Positions 16,126-25,327 of a stretch of DNA of 64,000 nucleotides are shown here, piece after piece. The stretch covers positions 1-64,000 of the forward strand of contig NZ_JAGXJN010000035.1 of assembly GCF_019091455.1 (NCBI RefSeq), given 5' to 3'. Origin of the DNA: Chitinophaga sp. GbtcB8 (GTDB lineage: Bacteria > Bacteroidota > Bacteroidia > Chitinophagales > Chitinophagaceae). Every line of letters begins with the position of its first letter. Within the stretch, counting starts at the first letter, position 1. The position numbers and the translations under genes are program-made. Below the pieces are notes generated by a model. The model ran no database searches and was not told where the DNA came from. It saw nothing but the letters and a program-made list of their open reading frames with translations.

Positions 16126-17238
16126 TTATTCAAATTGGTTCAATACTTTATAACCGGCATCTTTCAGTATTTTTTCCCGCTGGAATAATTCAATATCTGC
16201 CGCTACCATTTCCTTTACTAACGATGGCAGGTCGTATTTTGGTTTCCAGCCCAGCTTCATTTGTGCTTTGGTGGGGTCGCCGATCAGCAGGTCCACTTCC
16301 GTTGGGCGGTAATACCGCGGATCAATGGCTACTATTTCCTGACCGGGCTTTAATGCAGTTACGTGCGCGGCTACACTTTTAACGATGCCGGTTTCATTTT
16401 CCGCAGCGCCTTTAAAGGCCACTTCCACCCCGGCTTCTGCAAAGGCCATTTTAATAAAATCACGCACCGTGGTGGTGATACCGGTAGCTATTACATAATC
16501 TTCCGGCTGCTCCTGCTGCAATATCAGGTACATGGCTACCACATAATCTTTGGCATGGCCCCAGTCACGCCGGGCATCCAGGTTGCCCATAAACAGCTTA
16601 TCCTGCATACCGGCTGCTATTTTGGCTACGGCCCGGGTAATTTTACGGGTCACAAAAGTTTCGCCGCGTAACGGGCTTTCATGGTTGAACAGGATACCGT
16701 TGCAGGCATACATACCATATGCTTCGCGGTAGTTCACTGTGATCCAGTATGCATACAGCTTAGCTACTGCATACGGGCTGCGGGGGTAAAAAGGAGTGGT
16801 TTCCTTCTGCGGTACTTCCTGTACTAAGCCATACAGCTCTGAAGTGCTGGCCTGGTAAATGCGGGTCTTTTTCTCCAGCTTCAGGATACGCAGGGCTTCC
16901 AGTAAACGTAAAGTGCCAATACCATCTGCATTTGCAGTGTATTCCGGAGTATCAAAGCTTACTTTCACATGGCTCATAGCAGCCAGGTTATAGATCTCAT
17001 CGGGCTGTGTTTCCTGGATAATACGGATCAGGTTAGTACTGTCGGTCATATCACCGTAGTGTAAGCGAAAACGCACGTTATCGCTGTGCGGATCCTGGTA
17101 CAGGTGATCAATACGTTCCGTGTTAATAAGGGATGCACGGCGCTTTACACCATGCACCATGTATCCCTTTTCCAGCAACAGCTCTGCCAGATAGGCGCCA
17201 TCTTGTCCTGTGATACCGGTAATTAAGGCAACTTTCAT
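16126..17238 (-). CDS. gmd: GDP-mannose 4,6-dehydratase
   Basis: 370 residues. It converts GDP-D-mannose to GDP-4-keto-6-deoxy-D-mannose, the substrate of the adjoining fcl. Seen: TGITGQDGAYLAELLL dinucleotide motif at the N terminus; QASTSELYG with the catalytic Thr/Ser and Glu; YPRSPYAVAKLYAYW with the YxxxK pair; a C-terminal half typical of Gmd (RRDWGHAKDYV, RPTEVDLLIGDP). Normal length. Its stop lies one nucleotide before the fcl ATG, so the two are translated in tandem. Confidence 0.95.
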   Translation of the reverse strand: MKVALITGITGQDGAYLAELLLEKGYMVHGVKRRASLINTERIDHLYQDPHSDNVRFRLHYGDMTDSTNLIRIIQETQPDEIYNLAAMSHVKVSFDTPEYTANADGIGTLRLLEALRILKLEKKTRIYQASTSELYGLVQEVPQKETTPFYPRSPYAVAKLYAYWITVNYREAYGMYACNGILFNHESPLRGETFVTRKITRAVAKIAAGMQDKLFMGNLDARRDWGHAKDYVVAMYLILQQEQPEDYVIATGITTTVRDFIKMAFAEAGVEVAFKGAAENETGIVKSVAAHVTALKPGQEIVAIDPRYYRPTEVDLLIGDPTKAQMKLGWKPKYDLPSLVKEMVAADIELFQREKILKDAGYKVLNQFE

Positions 17239-17251
17239 ATTCGATTTTATA

Positions 17252-17286
17252 TTAATTATTAATGCTAAATTCTTAATTATTCATTC
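17252..17286. repeat. Heptamer array TTAATTA-type
   Basis: Five contiguous 7-nt units: TTAATTA, TTAATGC, TAAATTC, TTAATTA, TTCATTC, filling the short gmd-ugd gap. AT-rich, so the period could partly be chance, but the same phase holds throughout. Confidence 0.55.
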
Positions 17287-17288
17287 AA

Positions 17289-18632
17289 CTAAACCAGTAC
17301 AGTTGTACTGTTTGTGCGGGCCAAACCAATGCCGTAGTATATAAAGCCTTTCTTCTGCAGCACTACATCATCATAAATATTACGGCCGTCAAACACTACC
17401 GCTGCTTTCACGGAATCTTTAATGCGGTTCCAATCCGGCAGGCGGAACTCATTCCACTCTGTTACCAGCACTATGCCATCTGCACCATTGGCAGCATCAT
17501 ACAGGTCGGTACCCCAGGTTACGCGCTCGCCCAGCTCTTTCTTAGCTTCGTGCATAGCTACCGGATCAAACACCCGCACTTTTGCACCGGCGTTTAACAG
17601 CGCCTCTATCAGCACTATGGATGGCGCTTCACGCATATCATCCGTATTAGGCTTAAAGGATAAACCCCAGATGGCAAAAGTTTTGCCCTGCAGATCGCTC
17701 TCAAAATGACGGTCTATTTTGCTGAACATTACTTTCTTCTGATCTTCATTCACCGCTTCCACGCTTTCCAGTATGCGCATAGCGTGGCCATACTCTTTAC
17801 CGGTACGTACCAGCGCCTTCACATCCTTGGGGAGGCAGGACCCGCCGTAACCAATACCGGGATATATAAAGCGGTCGCCTATACGCGGATCGCTGCCAAT
17901 ACCTTTACGCACCTTGTTCACATCCGCACCGGTCAGCTCACACAGGTTGGCAATATCATTCATGAAAGATATTTTGGTAGCCAGCATAGCGTTGGCGGCA
18001 TACTTGGTCATTTCTGCAGAAGCAATGTCCATAAATACAATAGGACGGCCGTTCAGCACAAAGGGATGATACAGCTGCTCCAGCACCTGCTGCGCTTTTT
18101 CTGTGTTCACACCTACCACAATACGGTCGGGCTTCATAAAGTCAGCCACCGCAGCGCCTTCTTTCAGGAACTCAGGGTTAGAGGCTACATCATAATCCAG
18201 CAGCTGATCCCTTTCCTGTAAGGCCTGTTTAATGGCGCGGTTCACTTTCACAGCAGTACCAACCGGTACGGTGCTCTTGGTAACCACTACCAGGTAATTG
18301 GTCATAGAAGTACCTATCTCCTTAGCTACCTGCAGTACATATTTCAGGTCAGCGCTGCCATCTTCACCGGGAGGGGTGCCTACGGCAATAAATGCCAGCT
18401 CAGCACCCGGTATTACAGATGCCAGATCTGTGCTGAAGGACAGGCGGCCGTTCTGAAAGTTGCGGTGTACCACCTCTTCCAGGCCCGGCTCATATATGGG
18501 TAAAATTCCGTTCTGCAGATCTTTGATCTTGGCTTCATTCACATCCACACACACTACATTGGTGCCTACTTCTGCCAGGCAGGCGCCGGTTACTAATCCT
18601 ACATATCCTGTTCCTACAACTATTACTTTCAT
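17289..18632 (-). CDS. ugd: UDP-glucose 6-dehydrogenase
   Basis: 447 residues. It oxidises UDP-glucose to UDP-glucuronate with two NAD+. Seen: VGTGYVGLVTGACLAE dinucleotide motif at residues 5-20; IAVGTPPGEDGSADL; the catalytic cysteine in GYGGSCLPKDVKAL; GLSFKPNTDDMREAPS in the C-terminal UDP-binding domain. Normal length. Within the EPS locus it supplies an acidic sugar donor, so the polymer is probably anionic. Heptamer arrays border it on both sides. Confidence 0.95.
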   Translation of the reverse strand: MKVIVVGTGYVGLVTGACLAEVGTNVVCVDVNEAKIKDLQNGILPIYEPGLEEVVHRNFQNGRLSFSTDLASVIPGAELAFIAVGTPPGEDGSADLKYVLQVAKEIGTSMTNYLVVVTKSTVPVGTAVKVNRAIKQALQERDQLLDYDVASNPEFLKEGAAVADFMKPDRIVVGVNTEKAQQVLEQLYHPFVLNGRPIVFMDIASAEMTKYAANAMLATKISFMNDIANLCELTGADVNKVRKGIGSDPRIGDRFIYPGIGYGGSCLPKDVKALVRTGKEYGHAMRILESVEAVNEDQKKVMFSKIDRHFESDLQGKTFAIWGLSFKPNTDDMREAPSIVLIEALLNAGAKVRVFDPVAMHEAKKELGERVTWGTDLYDAANGADGIVLVTEWNEFRLPDWNRIKDSVKAAVVFDGRNIYDDVVLQKKGFIYYGIGLARTNSTTVLV

Positions 18633-18656
18633 TTTTCAGGTTGTTTTTGGGTACTC

Positions 18657-18788
18657 AATTATTAATTACGAATTGTCAATTACGAATTACGAAATGATGG
18701 ATTATGTATTAATCTGTTATACGAATTAATCAATTACATTGTTCACTGTCCCACTTCATTCGTAATTCGTAATTGATAATCCGTAATT
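18657..18788. repeat. Inverted heptamer arrays AATTACG / CGTAATT
   Basis: Left arm 18657-18698: AATTATT, AATTACG, AATTGTC, AATTACG, AATTACG, AAATGAT. Right arm 18761-18788: CGTAATT, CGTAATT, GATAATC, CGTAATT, the reverse complement word. About 60 nt separate the arms. It fills the fcl-ugd gap and ends 3 nt before the fcl stop codon. Confidence 0.85.
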
Positions 18789-18791
18789 GTA

Positions 18792-19733
18792 TTACGCCAG
18801 TTGTGTCTGTTTTTTCTTCAGGTAGTCCGCATAAGCCATTTCTATGCCATCTTTTAACCCGGTGCTGTGCTGCCAGCCCAGGCTATGCAGCTTAGCTACA
18901 TCCATCAGCTTGCGGGGGGTGCCGTCCGGCATAGCGGTATCAAATACCAGCTCACCTTCAAAACCTATTACCTCTTTTACGGTTTCTGCCAGCTCGCGGA
19001 TGGTCAGGTCTTCACCGGTACCAATATTTACCAGCTCCTTACCATCATAATGCAGCATCAGGTACACGCAGGCATCTGCCAGGTCATCGGCATACAGGAA
19101 TTCGCGTTTAGGCGTGCCCGTACCCCATATAGTTACATTGGCTGCTTTGCTTTCCTTGGCTTCATGGAACTTGCGGATGAGCGCCGGCAGCTGATGTGAA
19201 TTTTCAGGATGGTAGTTGTCACCTACGCCATACAGGTTGGTAGGCATAACGCAGATGAAGTTACAGCCGTATTGATCCCGGTAAGATTCGCACAGTTTAA
19301 TACCGGCTATCTTGGTAATGGCGTAAGGTTCGTTGGTATATTCCAGGGGGCCTGTAAGCAGGCTGCTTTCCTGTAAAGGCTGGGGGGCCAGCTTGGGATA
19401 GATACAGGAACTACCCAGGAACATGAGTTTAGTAGCCTGCTGCTGGTAAGCTGCATGTATAATGTTAGCTTCCATGATCAGGTTATCATACAAAAATTCT
19501 GCACGGTAAGTGTTATTGGCGTGTATACCGCCTACTTTGGCTGCAGCCAGGAATATAAAGTCCGGCTTTTCTGCTGCAAAAAATTCATTTACAGCAGCCT
19601 GATTGCGCAGGTCCAGCTCTGCGGATGTGCGGGTAATAATATTCTGATAGCCTAAAGTTTCCAGTCTGCGCTTAATAGCACCACCCACCATTCCGCGATG
19701 GCCTGCGATGTAGATCTTATCCGTGAGTTTCAT
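18792..19733 (-). CDS. fcl: GDP-L-fucose synthase, copy 2
   Basis: 313 residues. Same enzyme family and motifs as the copy at 15186: GHRGMVGGAIKRR, LGSSCIYPKLAPQP, YAITK, GTGTPKREFLYADD, DGTPRKLMD. The two copies align over their full length without gaps in the core and share well over half of their residues, so this is a diverged tandem-type duplication now separated by ugd and gmd. Both keep the catalytic residues. Two copies may differ in expression, or one may have shifted to a related 4-keto-6-deoxy sugar; the sequence does not decide. Confidence 0.93.
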   Translation of the reverse strand: MKLTDKIYIAGHRGMVGGAIKRRLETLGYQNIITRTSAELDLRNQAAVNEFFAAEKPDFIFLAAAKVGGIHANNTYRAEFLYDNLIMEANIIHAAYQQQATKLMFLGSSCIYPKLAPQPLQESSLLTGPLEYTNEPYAITKIAGIKLCESYRDQYGCNFICVMPTNLYGVGDNYHPENSHQLPALIRKFHEAKESKAANVTIWGTGTPKREFLYADDLADACVYLMLHYDGKELVNIGTGEDLTIRELAETVKEVIGFEGELVFDTAMPDGTPRKLMDVAKLHSLGWQHSTGLKDGIEMAYADYLKKKQTQLA

Positions 19734-19735
19734 GT

Positions 19736-19770
19736 ATAATTAATGATTAAGAATTAATAATGAATAATTT
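19736..19770. repeat. Heptamer array nnAATTA
   Basis: ATAATTA, ATGATTA, AGAATTA, ATAATGA, ATAATTT: five 7-nt units just upstream of fcl copy 2, in the manC-fcl gap. AT-rich, so moderate confidence. Confidence 0.55.
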
Positions 19771-19877
19771 GAAGGAACTTTCCCAAGGGATTGAAAGTGA
19801 TCAATACTAAGAGTTACAGCCATGGTAAAGGGACGTATTATTAATCCGGCAGCAGCGGTGTACATCGGTTTCTTGTA

Positions 19878-20894
19878 CTACAATAATTCCGGTCTGTTCT
19901 CCTTCACCCATTGGTGCAGTTGTTTGATCTCCTGCCCTTTTCCTTTTTTCATGATCAGCAGCGCTTCCGGCGTGTTCACCACTACCAGGTTCTCTACCCC
20001 TACCAGCGCAACCAGCTTTTCTTTACCGATCACCATGTTATTACCGCTTTCAATAGATACGGCCTGGTGGTTATGGTATTGATAATGCTGTACCAGCGCC
20101 TGTGCCAGGGATTCATAGCTGCCTACATCGCTCCACTCCATTGTGCTGGGCACCACTTTTACCTTATTGCTTTTTTCCATTACTGCGTAGTCAATGCTGG
20201 TAGAAGGTATTTCTTCCATAGCAGCCAGACTTAGCTGGCCGGTACGCAGCCATTCATTGGCAGCAATGGCAGCTGTTTCATAAATTTCAGGCGCATACTT
20301 TTGCAGCTCCTGTAACAGGATGCCTGCTTTACAGCAAAAGATACCGCTGTTCCACAGGAAGTCGCCGCTCTGCAGCATGATGGTTGCATTTTCCAGATCA
20401 GGTTTTTCAACAAAACGGATCACATCATGCCCGCTGTATTGTATATAACCAAAACCGGTTTCCGGGTAAGTGGGCTGCAGGCCAATGGTTACCAGGCTAT
20501 TGCCGGCAGCCAGCAGCTGGGCGGTTTCAATGGTTTGTGCGTAAATATCCGGAGTGCCTATCAGGTGGTCTGCAGGCGTGATCAGCAAAATAGTTTCCGG
20601 GGCAGATACAAAGGCTGCCAGGGCTATAGCGGCAGCCGTGTTGCGGCCTACGGGTTCGGCCAGCATACGCAGGTTGGTAGCGCCGGCATGTAACAGCTGT
20701 TCTTCCACCGTAGCGGAATGTTGTTCATTCACAATAGCCAGCACACTGTCACAGGCTACCTGGTTGCGCAGGTAAGCCAGCTGCAGTAAGCTGCTGCCAT
20801 CAAACAGCGGTAACAGCTGTTTGGGCGTTTGTTTATTTGATAAGGGCCACAGGCGGGTTCCCGACCCGCCACATAATATGATATGCTGCATCAT
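19878..20894 (-). CDS. manC: Mannose-1-phosphate guanylyltransferase
   Basis: About 338 residues from the ATG at 20894. It makes GDP-mannose, the precursor used by gmd. Seen: the pyrophosphorylase signature CGGSGTRLWPLS with KQLLPLF near the N terminus, PADHLI, FVEKPD, and NSGIF. The frame is open for 30 more codons upstream into the antiterminator gene, but that extension is not family-like and the ATG at 20894 (next Met 20891) starts right at HIILCGGSG. It has only the nucleotidyltransferase domain, not the fused phosphomannose isomerase found in the long ManC form. Confidence 0.92.
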   Translation of the reverse strand: MMQHIILCGGSGTRLWPLSNKQTPKQLLPLFDGSSLLQLAYLRNQVACDSVLAIVNEQHSATVEEQLLHAGATNLRMLAEPVGRNTAAAIALAAFVSAPETILLITPADHLIGTPDIYAQTIETAQLLAAGNSLVTIGLQPTYPETGFGYIQYSGHDVIRFVEKPDLENATIMLQSGDFLWNSGIFCCKAGILLQELQKYAPEIYETAAIAANEWLRTGQLSLAAMEEIPSTSIDYAVMEKSNKVKVVPSTMEWSDVGSYESLAQALVQHYQYHNHQAVSIESGNNMVIGKEKLVALVGVENLVVVNTPEALLIMKKGKGQEIKQLHQWVKENRPELL

Positions 20895-20928
20895 AGTTCT
20901 TATAGTAGTAATAATGGCTGTTGCCTGG

Positions 20929-21492
20929 TTATTGATGGTAAAGTCCCGCGTAAGGCGTTTCTGCTTCGCTGGGCACTGCATCACTGCCGATCAGGATCAC
21001 TTCTGTAGTTGGCAAAGTAGCCACCAGCGTGTAACCCAGGCTGGATAACTGTGCCTTAACCGTGTTCCTTCCAACCTCAATGATCCTGCCGCGCTGGTGC
21101 ATTAACGGACCTGATTTTACCTGGATCAGGTCATTTTCATGCAGCGGGAACTGCTCTACCGTTACATCCTTGTACTCGCGCAGAAAGCGTTTGATCAGCT
21201 CAATTTCATGATCAGGTATCATAGCCGGTTTACCCAGCCAGTACACGAAGTTCACAATGCCCTCCGTTTCGCGTACCACCCATTTCCTGCTTTCAGGTAC
21301 TCTCACGAATACATAGGATTTAAATAAGGGTTCACTGATCACTTTGCGGCGGTCACTCCATTGGCGCTCTACGGGGCTCATGGGGCAATAATTTTCCACG
21401 CGCTTGCGGGTGAGCAGATCAGCCACTTTCTTTTCCCATCTTGCTTTGGTATATACTGCATACCAAGTTGACATTTCCTGTTGCATGGGCAT
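20929..21492 (-). CDS. UpxY/NusG-like transcription antiterminator
   Basis: 187 residues. The N-terminal NGN domain (WYAVYTKARWEKKVADLL near residues 9-26, YCPMSPVERQWSDR, PLFKSYVFVR) and the C-terminal KOW domain (NDLIQVKSGPLMHQRGRIIEV) match NusG-like specialised antiterminators. In Bacteroides, UpxY proteins load on the leader of their own capsule locus and prevent early termination. It lies between wzc and the sugar-nucleotide genes, preceded by a ~290-nt structured leader, so control of the distal genes fits. An internal ATG six codons in (21474) is an alternative start. Confidence 0.88.
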   Translation of the reverse strand: MPMQQEMSTWYAVYTKARWEKKVADLLTRKRVENYCPMSPVERQWSDRRKVISEPLFKSYVFVRVPESRKWVVRETEGIVNFVYWLGKPAMIPDHEIELIKRFLREYKDVTVEQFPLHENDLIQVKSGPLMHQRGRIIEVGRNTVKAQLSSLGYTLVATLPTTEVILIGSDAVPSEAETPYAGLYHQ

Positions 21493-21784
21493 CTCATTTA
21501 AAAGTTTAATACTCTGGTTAACATTGCGCAGTTTCTATAACGAGGGATTTCTAAAGACAATGGTAATGCCATTGAATGCATTCTCATACTATTCGGTTTT
21601 TTTCAATAAAGACTCGTTATATCTTCTTTCCGGAATAGCTTCGCTCTCTCACTCACATGAGGAGCCGTTGGCAGTGCTGTTCCGGATGATTTTAACTTTT
21701 GCAGCAGGTAAATCCTGCCGCTCTTATGTTCCGGATGTGGGAACAGGATATAGATCCTGGATCCCGCTTTTACACCCGTTGTTG
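21493..21784 (-). promoter_or_regulatory. Structured leader between wzc-like and antiterminator genes
   Basis: No gene. TATAACGAG (21536-21544) and CTCGTTATA (21613-21621) are a perfect 9-bp inverted repeat. Between them sit the hairpin CAATGG-TAATG-CCATTG (21558-21574) and the palindrome GAATGCATTC next to it. Upstream in the transcript TGTTCCGGATG occurs twice (21678-21688, 21727-21737) and GCAGGTAAATCCTGC can fold. A folded RNA leader ahead of an UpxY-type gene would be a natural target for antitermination; this is inference. Confidence 0.5.
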
Positions 21785-24196
21785 TTATATGTTAAAAATC
21801 CCTTTCAAAAATTGTTTACGGCGGGTACCTTTTGCATCCTCAATATAGCCATAACCATAGCCATACCCGTTAGGTCCGTAACCCGTTACACCCCGCGGCT
21901 GAATACCGTTGAACACTAAGTTCAGGTTACCCAGCTCCTTACTCTGATACAGCTCGTTCACCATTTTCAGGTACAGCTTGGGCGTTATCTGGTGGCGGAT
22001 CACATACAGCGTAGCATCGGCATAGGCAGCCAGCAGCCGCGCGTCTGTAACCAGGCCCACGGGGGCTGTATCAATGATCACATAGTCAAAACGTGCTTTC
22101 AGGTTAGTGATCAGCTTTTCCAGCTGACCATTTAATATAAGCTCTGTGGGATTAGGTGGTATTGCACCTGCCGGCAGTACAAAGAGATACTCGTTACCGG
22201 GCACAGGTTGCAGTATGCTTGCTATTTCCGCCTGTCCTACCAGGTAATTACTAATACCCGGTTCTCTGGACACGCCCAGCATTTTGCTGATCTGCGGTTT
22301 GCGCAGGTCAAACTCCAGCAGGGCTACCTTTTTCTTTACCAGTGATAAGCTGGTAGCCAGGTTAACGGATACGAAGCTTTTACCTTCGCCAGAAATGGAT
22401 GACGTTACCAATAATGTTTTACGGTGGGAACTCCCGTTAGTGCCGTTGCCATTTAAGGAACCGTTCAGGTTATTCAGCCCTATGTAAGAGAGTGCCGTAC
22501 GTAAGGTGCGGAACTGTTCTGCCACATAGCTGCGTTTACCTTCAGCTATCACTATCGGTTGCTTGTTCACATCCTGCAATATCTCTGCCAGAATTGGCGC
22601 TTGTGTAGCTTTTTCTATTTCTGCGCGTGAGGTCACCTCCCGCTTCATCATATCCCGCAGGGTAATAAGAGCGGCAATAAAAGCCAGGCCTGCAAATACC
22701 GCTATAGCAAGTACCAAAGGTTTCTTGGGGCTTACCGGAATGGCCAGCGCTTCTGCTGCGTCTACTATACGGCTGTCGGATACGGCAGCAGCAGATGCTA
22801 CGGCTGTTTCCTCCCGCTTCTGTAACAGGAAAGTATAAATGTTATTCTTTATTTCCTGCTGACGGCTTACCTCAACAAAGGCCTTTTCCTTTTCCGGTAC
22901 GCCTCTCAAAATGCCGTTATAGCGGCTGTTCTCCATTTGCAGCCTTGCCTGACCCGCCAGTGTATTAGAGCGCAGGTTACGGATGTTCTGCAGTATGGCG
23001 GGTTTCAGCTGTGCTTCCTGGCGGCGCAGGCTTTCCAGTAAAGGACTGTTCTCACCGGTGGTTTTGCGCAGTCTTTCCAGCTGCAGTTCTGTTTCAGAAA
23101 GTTTGCTTACCAGCTCCAGCATCACAGGGTCCGATAAACCCAGTGTAGCCGGTACCGTGCTTTCACCATCTTTGCGGCCTGCCACATAATGTTCTATAGA
23201 ATCCAGCACGGAAAGCTGCATATTGCTTTCAGCCAGCTTGCGGTCATTTTCAGAAACGCTTTCCAGGAACAATTTGCTTTGCGCAGAAATATCTACTATC
23301 CCCTGTTGCTTTTTAAAAGTGGCTACCTGCGATTCTACCTGGCTCAGCTCCTGGTTCACAATACGCAGGCGGTCATCTACAAAAGCCATGGTATTGGAAG
23401 AGGTGCGGTTCTTATCTTCTATAGAGGCATTATTATATACCCTTACCAGCTCATTCAGAATATCTTCACCCCGCTCCGGCACCACATCGCTGTAGCCCAG
23501 GGAGATGATGGTACCTGCCTTGGTGGTGGGATCTACTTTCAGGCTGCTTTGTAGTAAACCGGCCAGTATCTTTTCACCGGCTATCCGTACAGTGTAGGTT
23601 TTACCGGTAATATCCACCGGTGTGCCGGGCTTGGGTGTGATCACCATTTTTCCCCACTGGGTAGAAACGGTATCATATAAAGGATAGGCCTTTTTACCCA
23701 ATATTACGCGCTGGTGGGGGGCATCATAAACCATAGGTAATATGGTATATGCCATGGGCTTTACAGAATCCGGCTCCAGGAATTTAAATCTCACGGGGCT
23801 GGCATCATAAGCCACGATGTCCCTTACTTTACCTTTTACAGATACTTCTGCAAACAGGTTCAGGTTACGGATCACAGACCTGGCCAGTGTGCGGGATTTT
23901 ATGATCTCGATTTCATTGTCAATTACTTTTTTGGAGCCTCCGATGTTCAGGGATTGCAGAATGTCTGCTTCGTCAATTCCTGTTTTTTCATCTTTTACCA
24001 GTAAGGTAGCAGATACATAATATACAGGCGTTGTATAACGGAGGTAAACAAACGCTATAGTAAGCGCTATGATCACCGACAGTAAAAACAGCGGCCAGTA
24101 GGGCAGGTATCGTTGTCTGATCAATGCCATCAGATCAACCTGTTCCTCCTGTTGCGCACGTCGGTTTGAGTGTTGCATGTTTGTTCCAGGCCTCAT
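21785..24196 (-). CDS. Wzc-like polysaccharide co-polymerase / tyrosine autokinase
   Basis: 803 residues. The N-terminal Wzz domain starts with a membrane helix (~35-55, FLLSVIIALTIAFVYLR), followed by a periplasmic region with long coiled coil (~270-440) and a second membrane helix (~500-520, PLVLAIAVFAGLAFIAALI). The cytoplasmic BY-kinase domain has Walker A SSISGEGKSF, Walker A' VALLEFDLRKP and Walker B YVIIDTAPVG. The C terminus carries a tyrosine cluster (GYGPNGYGYGYGY) for autophosphorylation. It controls polymer length and export with the Wza-like protein encoded 95 bp upstream. The ATG at 24196 directly follows an in-frame TTG. Confidence 0.93.
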   Translation of the reverse strand: MRPGTNMQHSNRRAQQEEQVDLMALIRQRYLPYWPLFLLSVIIALTIAFVYLRYTTPVYYVSATLLVKDEKTGIDEADILQSLNIGGSKKVIDNEIEIIKSRTLARSVIRNLNLFAEVSVKGKVRDIVAYDASPVRFKFLEPDSVKPMAYTILPMVYDAPHQRVILGKKAYPLYDTVSTQWGKMVITPKPGTPVDITGKTYTVRIAGEKILAGLLQSSLKVDPTTKAGTIISLGYSDVVPERGEDILNELVRVYNNASIEDKNRTSSNTMAFVDDRLRIVNQELSQVESQVATFKKQQGIVDISAQSKLFLESVSENDRKLAESNMQLSVLDSIEHYVAGRKDGESTVPATLGLSDPVMLELVSKLSETELQLERLRKTTGENSPLLESLRRQEAQLKPAILQNIRNLRSNTLAGQARLQMENSRYNGILRGVPEKEKAFVEVSRQQEIKNNIYTFLLQKREETAVASAAAVSDSRIVDAAEALAIPVSPKKPLVLAIAVFAGLAFIAALITLRDMMKREVTSRAEIEKATQAPILAEILQDVNKQPIVIAEGKRSYVAEQFRTLRTALSYIGLNNLNGSLNGNGTNGSSHRKTLLVTSSISGEGKSFVSVNLATSLSLVKKKVALLEFDLRKPQISKMLGVSREPGISNYLVGQAEIASILQPVPGNEYLFVLPAGAIPPNPTELILNGQLEKLITNLKARFDYVIIDTAPVGLVTDARLLAAYADATLYVIRHQITPKLYLKMVNELYQSKELGNLNLVFNGIQPRGVTGYGPNGYGYGYGYIEDAKGTRRKQFLKGIFNI

Positions 24197-24291
24197 CAAA
24201 TTGGTTTATTCAATATTTAAAAAACAATCTCGATATGGTTTCGCATGAATATGGTCTGGTTTTCCGGGTTGCTGCCAATAAATGGCTGCTT

Positions 24292-25101
24292 TTATCTCAG
24301 CACAAGCCTGTCAAGTATGATCACGACCAGTGACAGACTGCTGAAAACAATGGGTAATACTAGACGGCTTTTTTCACCGCTGTACTGTTTTGCCTTGTTA
24401 GGCTCAACATACACTACATCATTTGATTGCAGGTAATAATAAGGGGAGTTCAGGATGTTTTTGTCATTCAGGTTCAACCTTTTGATGACCCGTTGACCTT
24501 CCTGGTCCCTGATCAGCAGCACATTCTCTTTCTTACCATATACGGTAATATCACCTGCCATTCCAATAGCCTCCAGTATAGAAATTTTCTCGTTCGTTAC
24601 ATTCACTACGGTGGGCCTTGTTACTTCTCCCAGCAACGTTACCCTATAGTTCAGAAAGCGTACGCTTACCACCGGATCTACGAGCAGCTTACGCTGCACT
24701 AATTGATCATGTATATAATTGGTAAGCCCTTTCTTGGTTAATCCTTCTGCTTTAACGGCCCCCAGCACCGGGTATTGTATCAATCCCTGCTGGTCTACCA
24801 GGAAACCGCCCAAAGCGGCCATATTTCCTGATGAAGCACCGCCACCACCACCGGATGGTACTACCGTATTTGATGCATTATAAATAACAGCATCCTCCGG
24901 ATTCAGACTGCTTACAGTGATCTGCAGCACATCATTCTTTTGTATCAGCGGTTCAAAATTCCCGTTTACTGTTATTGTAGTATCCCGTATGTCTTGTAAA
25001 TAAAGTGTATGCTGCGGCGTACTGCACGATGCAAATAAAAAACTAACGATCATTAACCCTACAACAAGCAATTTTAAACTGGATTCCGTTCTCAGGTGCA
25101 T
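24292..25101 (-). CDS. Wza-like polysaccharide export lipoprotein
   Basis: 269 residues. The lipobox FASC (Cys near residue 26) marks an outer-membrane lipoprotein. A polysaccharide export (Poly_export) domain starts at NDVLQITVSSLNPEDAVIYN, followed by SLBB-like segments (VTLLGEVTRPTVVNV, EAIGMAGDITVYGKKENVLLIR). A C-terminal hydrophobic helix (LVLPIVFSSLSLVVIIL) is typical of Bacteroidota members. A Ser/Gly-rich loop (PSGGGGGASSGN) interrupts the first domain. It forms the export channel with the Wzc-like protein. Confidence 0.92.
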   Translation of the reverse strand: MHLRTESSLKLLVVGLMIVSFLFASCSTPQHTLYLQDIRDTTITVNGNFEPLIQKNDVLQITVSSLNPEDAVIYNASNTVVPSGGGGGASSGNMAALGGFLVDQQGLIQYPVLGAVKAEGLTKKGLTNYIHDQLVQRKLLVDPVVSVRFLNYRVTLLGEVTRPTVVNVTNEKISILEAIGMAGDITVYGKKENVLLIRDQEGQRVIKRLNLNDKNILNSPYYYLQSNDVVYVEPNKAKQYSGEKSRLVLPIVFSSLSLVVIILDRLVLR

Positions 25102-25327
25102 TTTAATGTTTATGTTGTTTAAAGCTTTACACGTTTAAGATTGCATGGGGGACAGAGGCATCATTGTTTATCACTGTTGTTAACATCACATCACGATCAT
25201 TATTTCACGCTACAATATTACTCCAACATGCCCCCGGTTACAACTACTTACTGAAGTATAAATACAACCTTCAGGTGATACCTCATTACTTATTAAAGTA
25301 GTGCGCTAAAACCGCGCCCCGCTTGCA

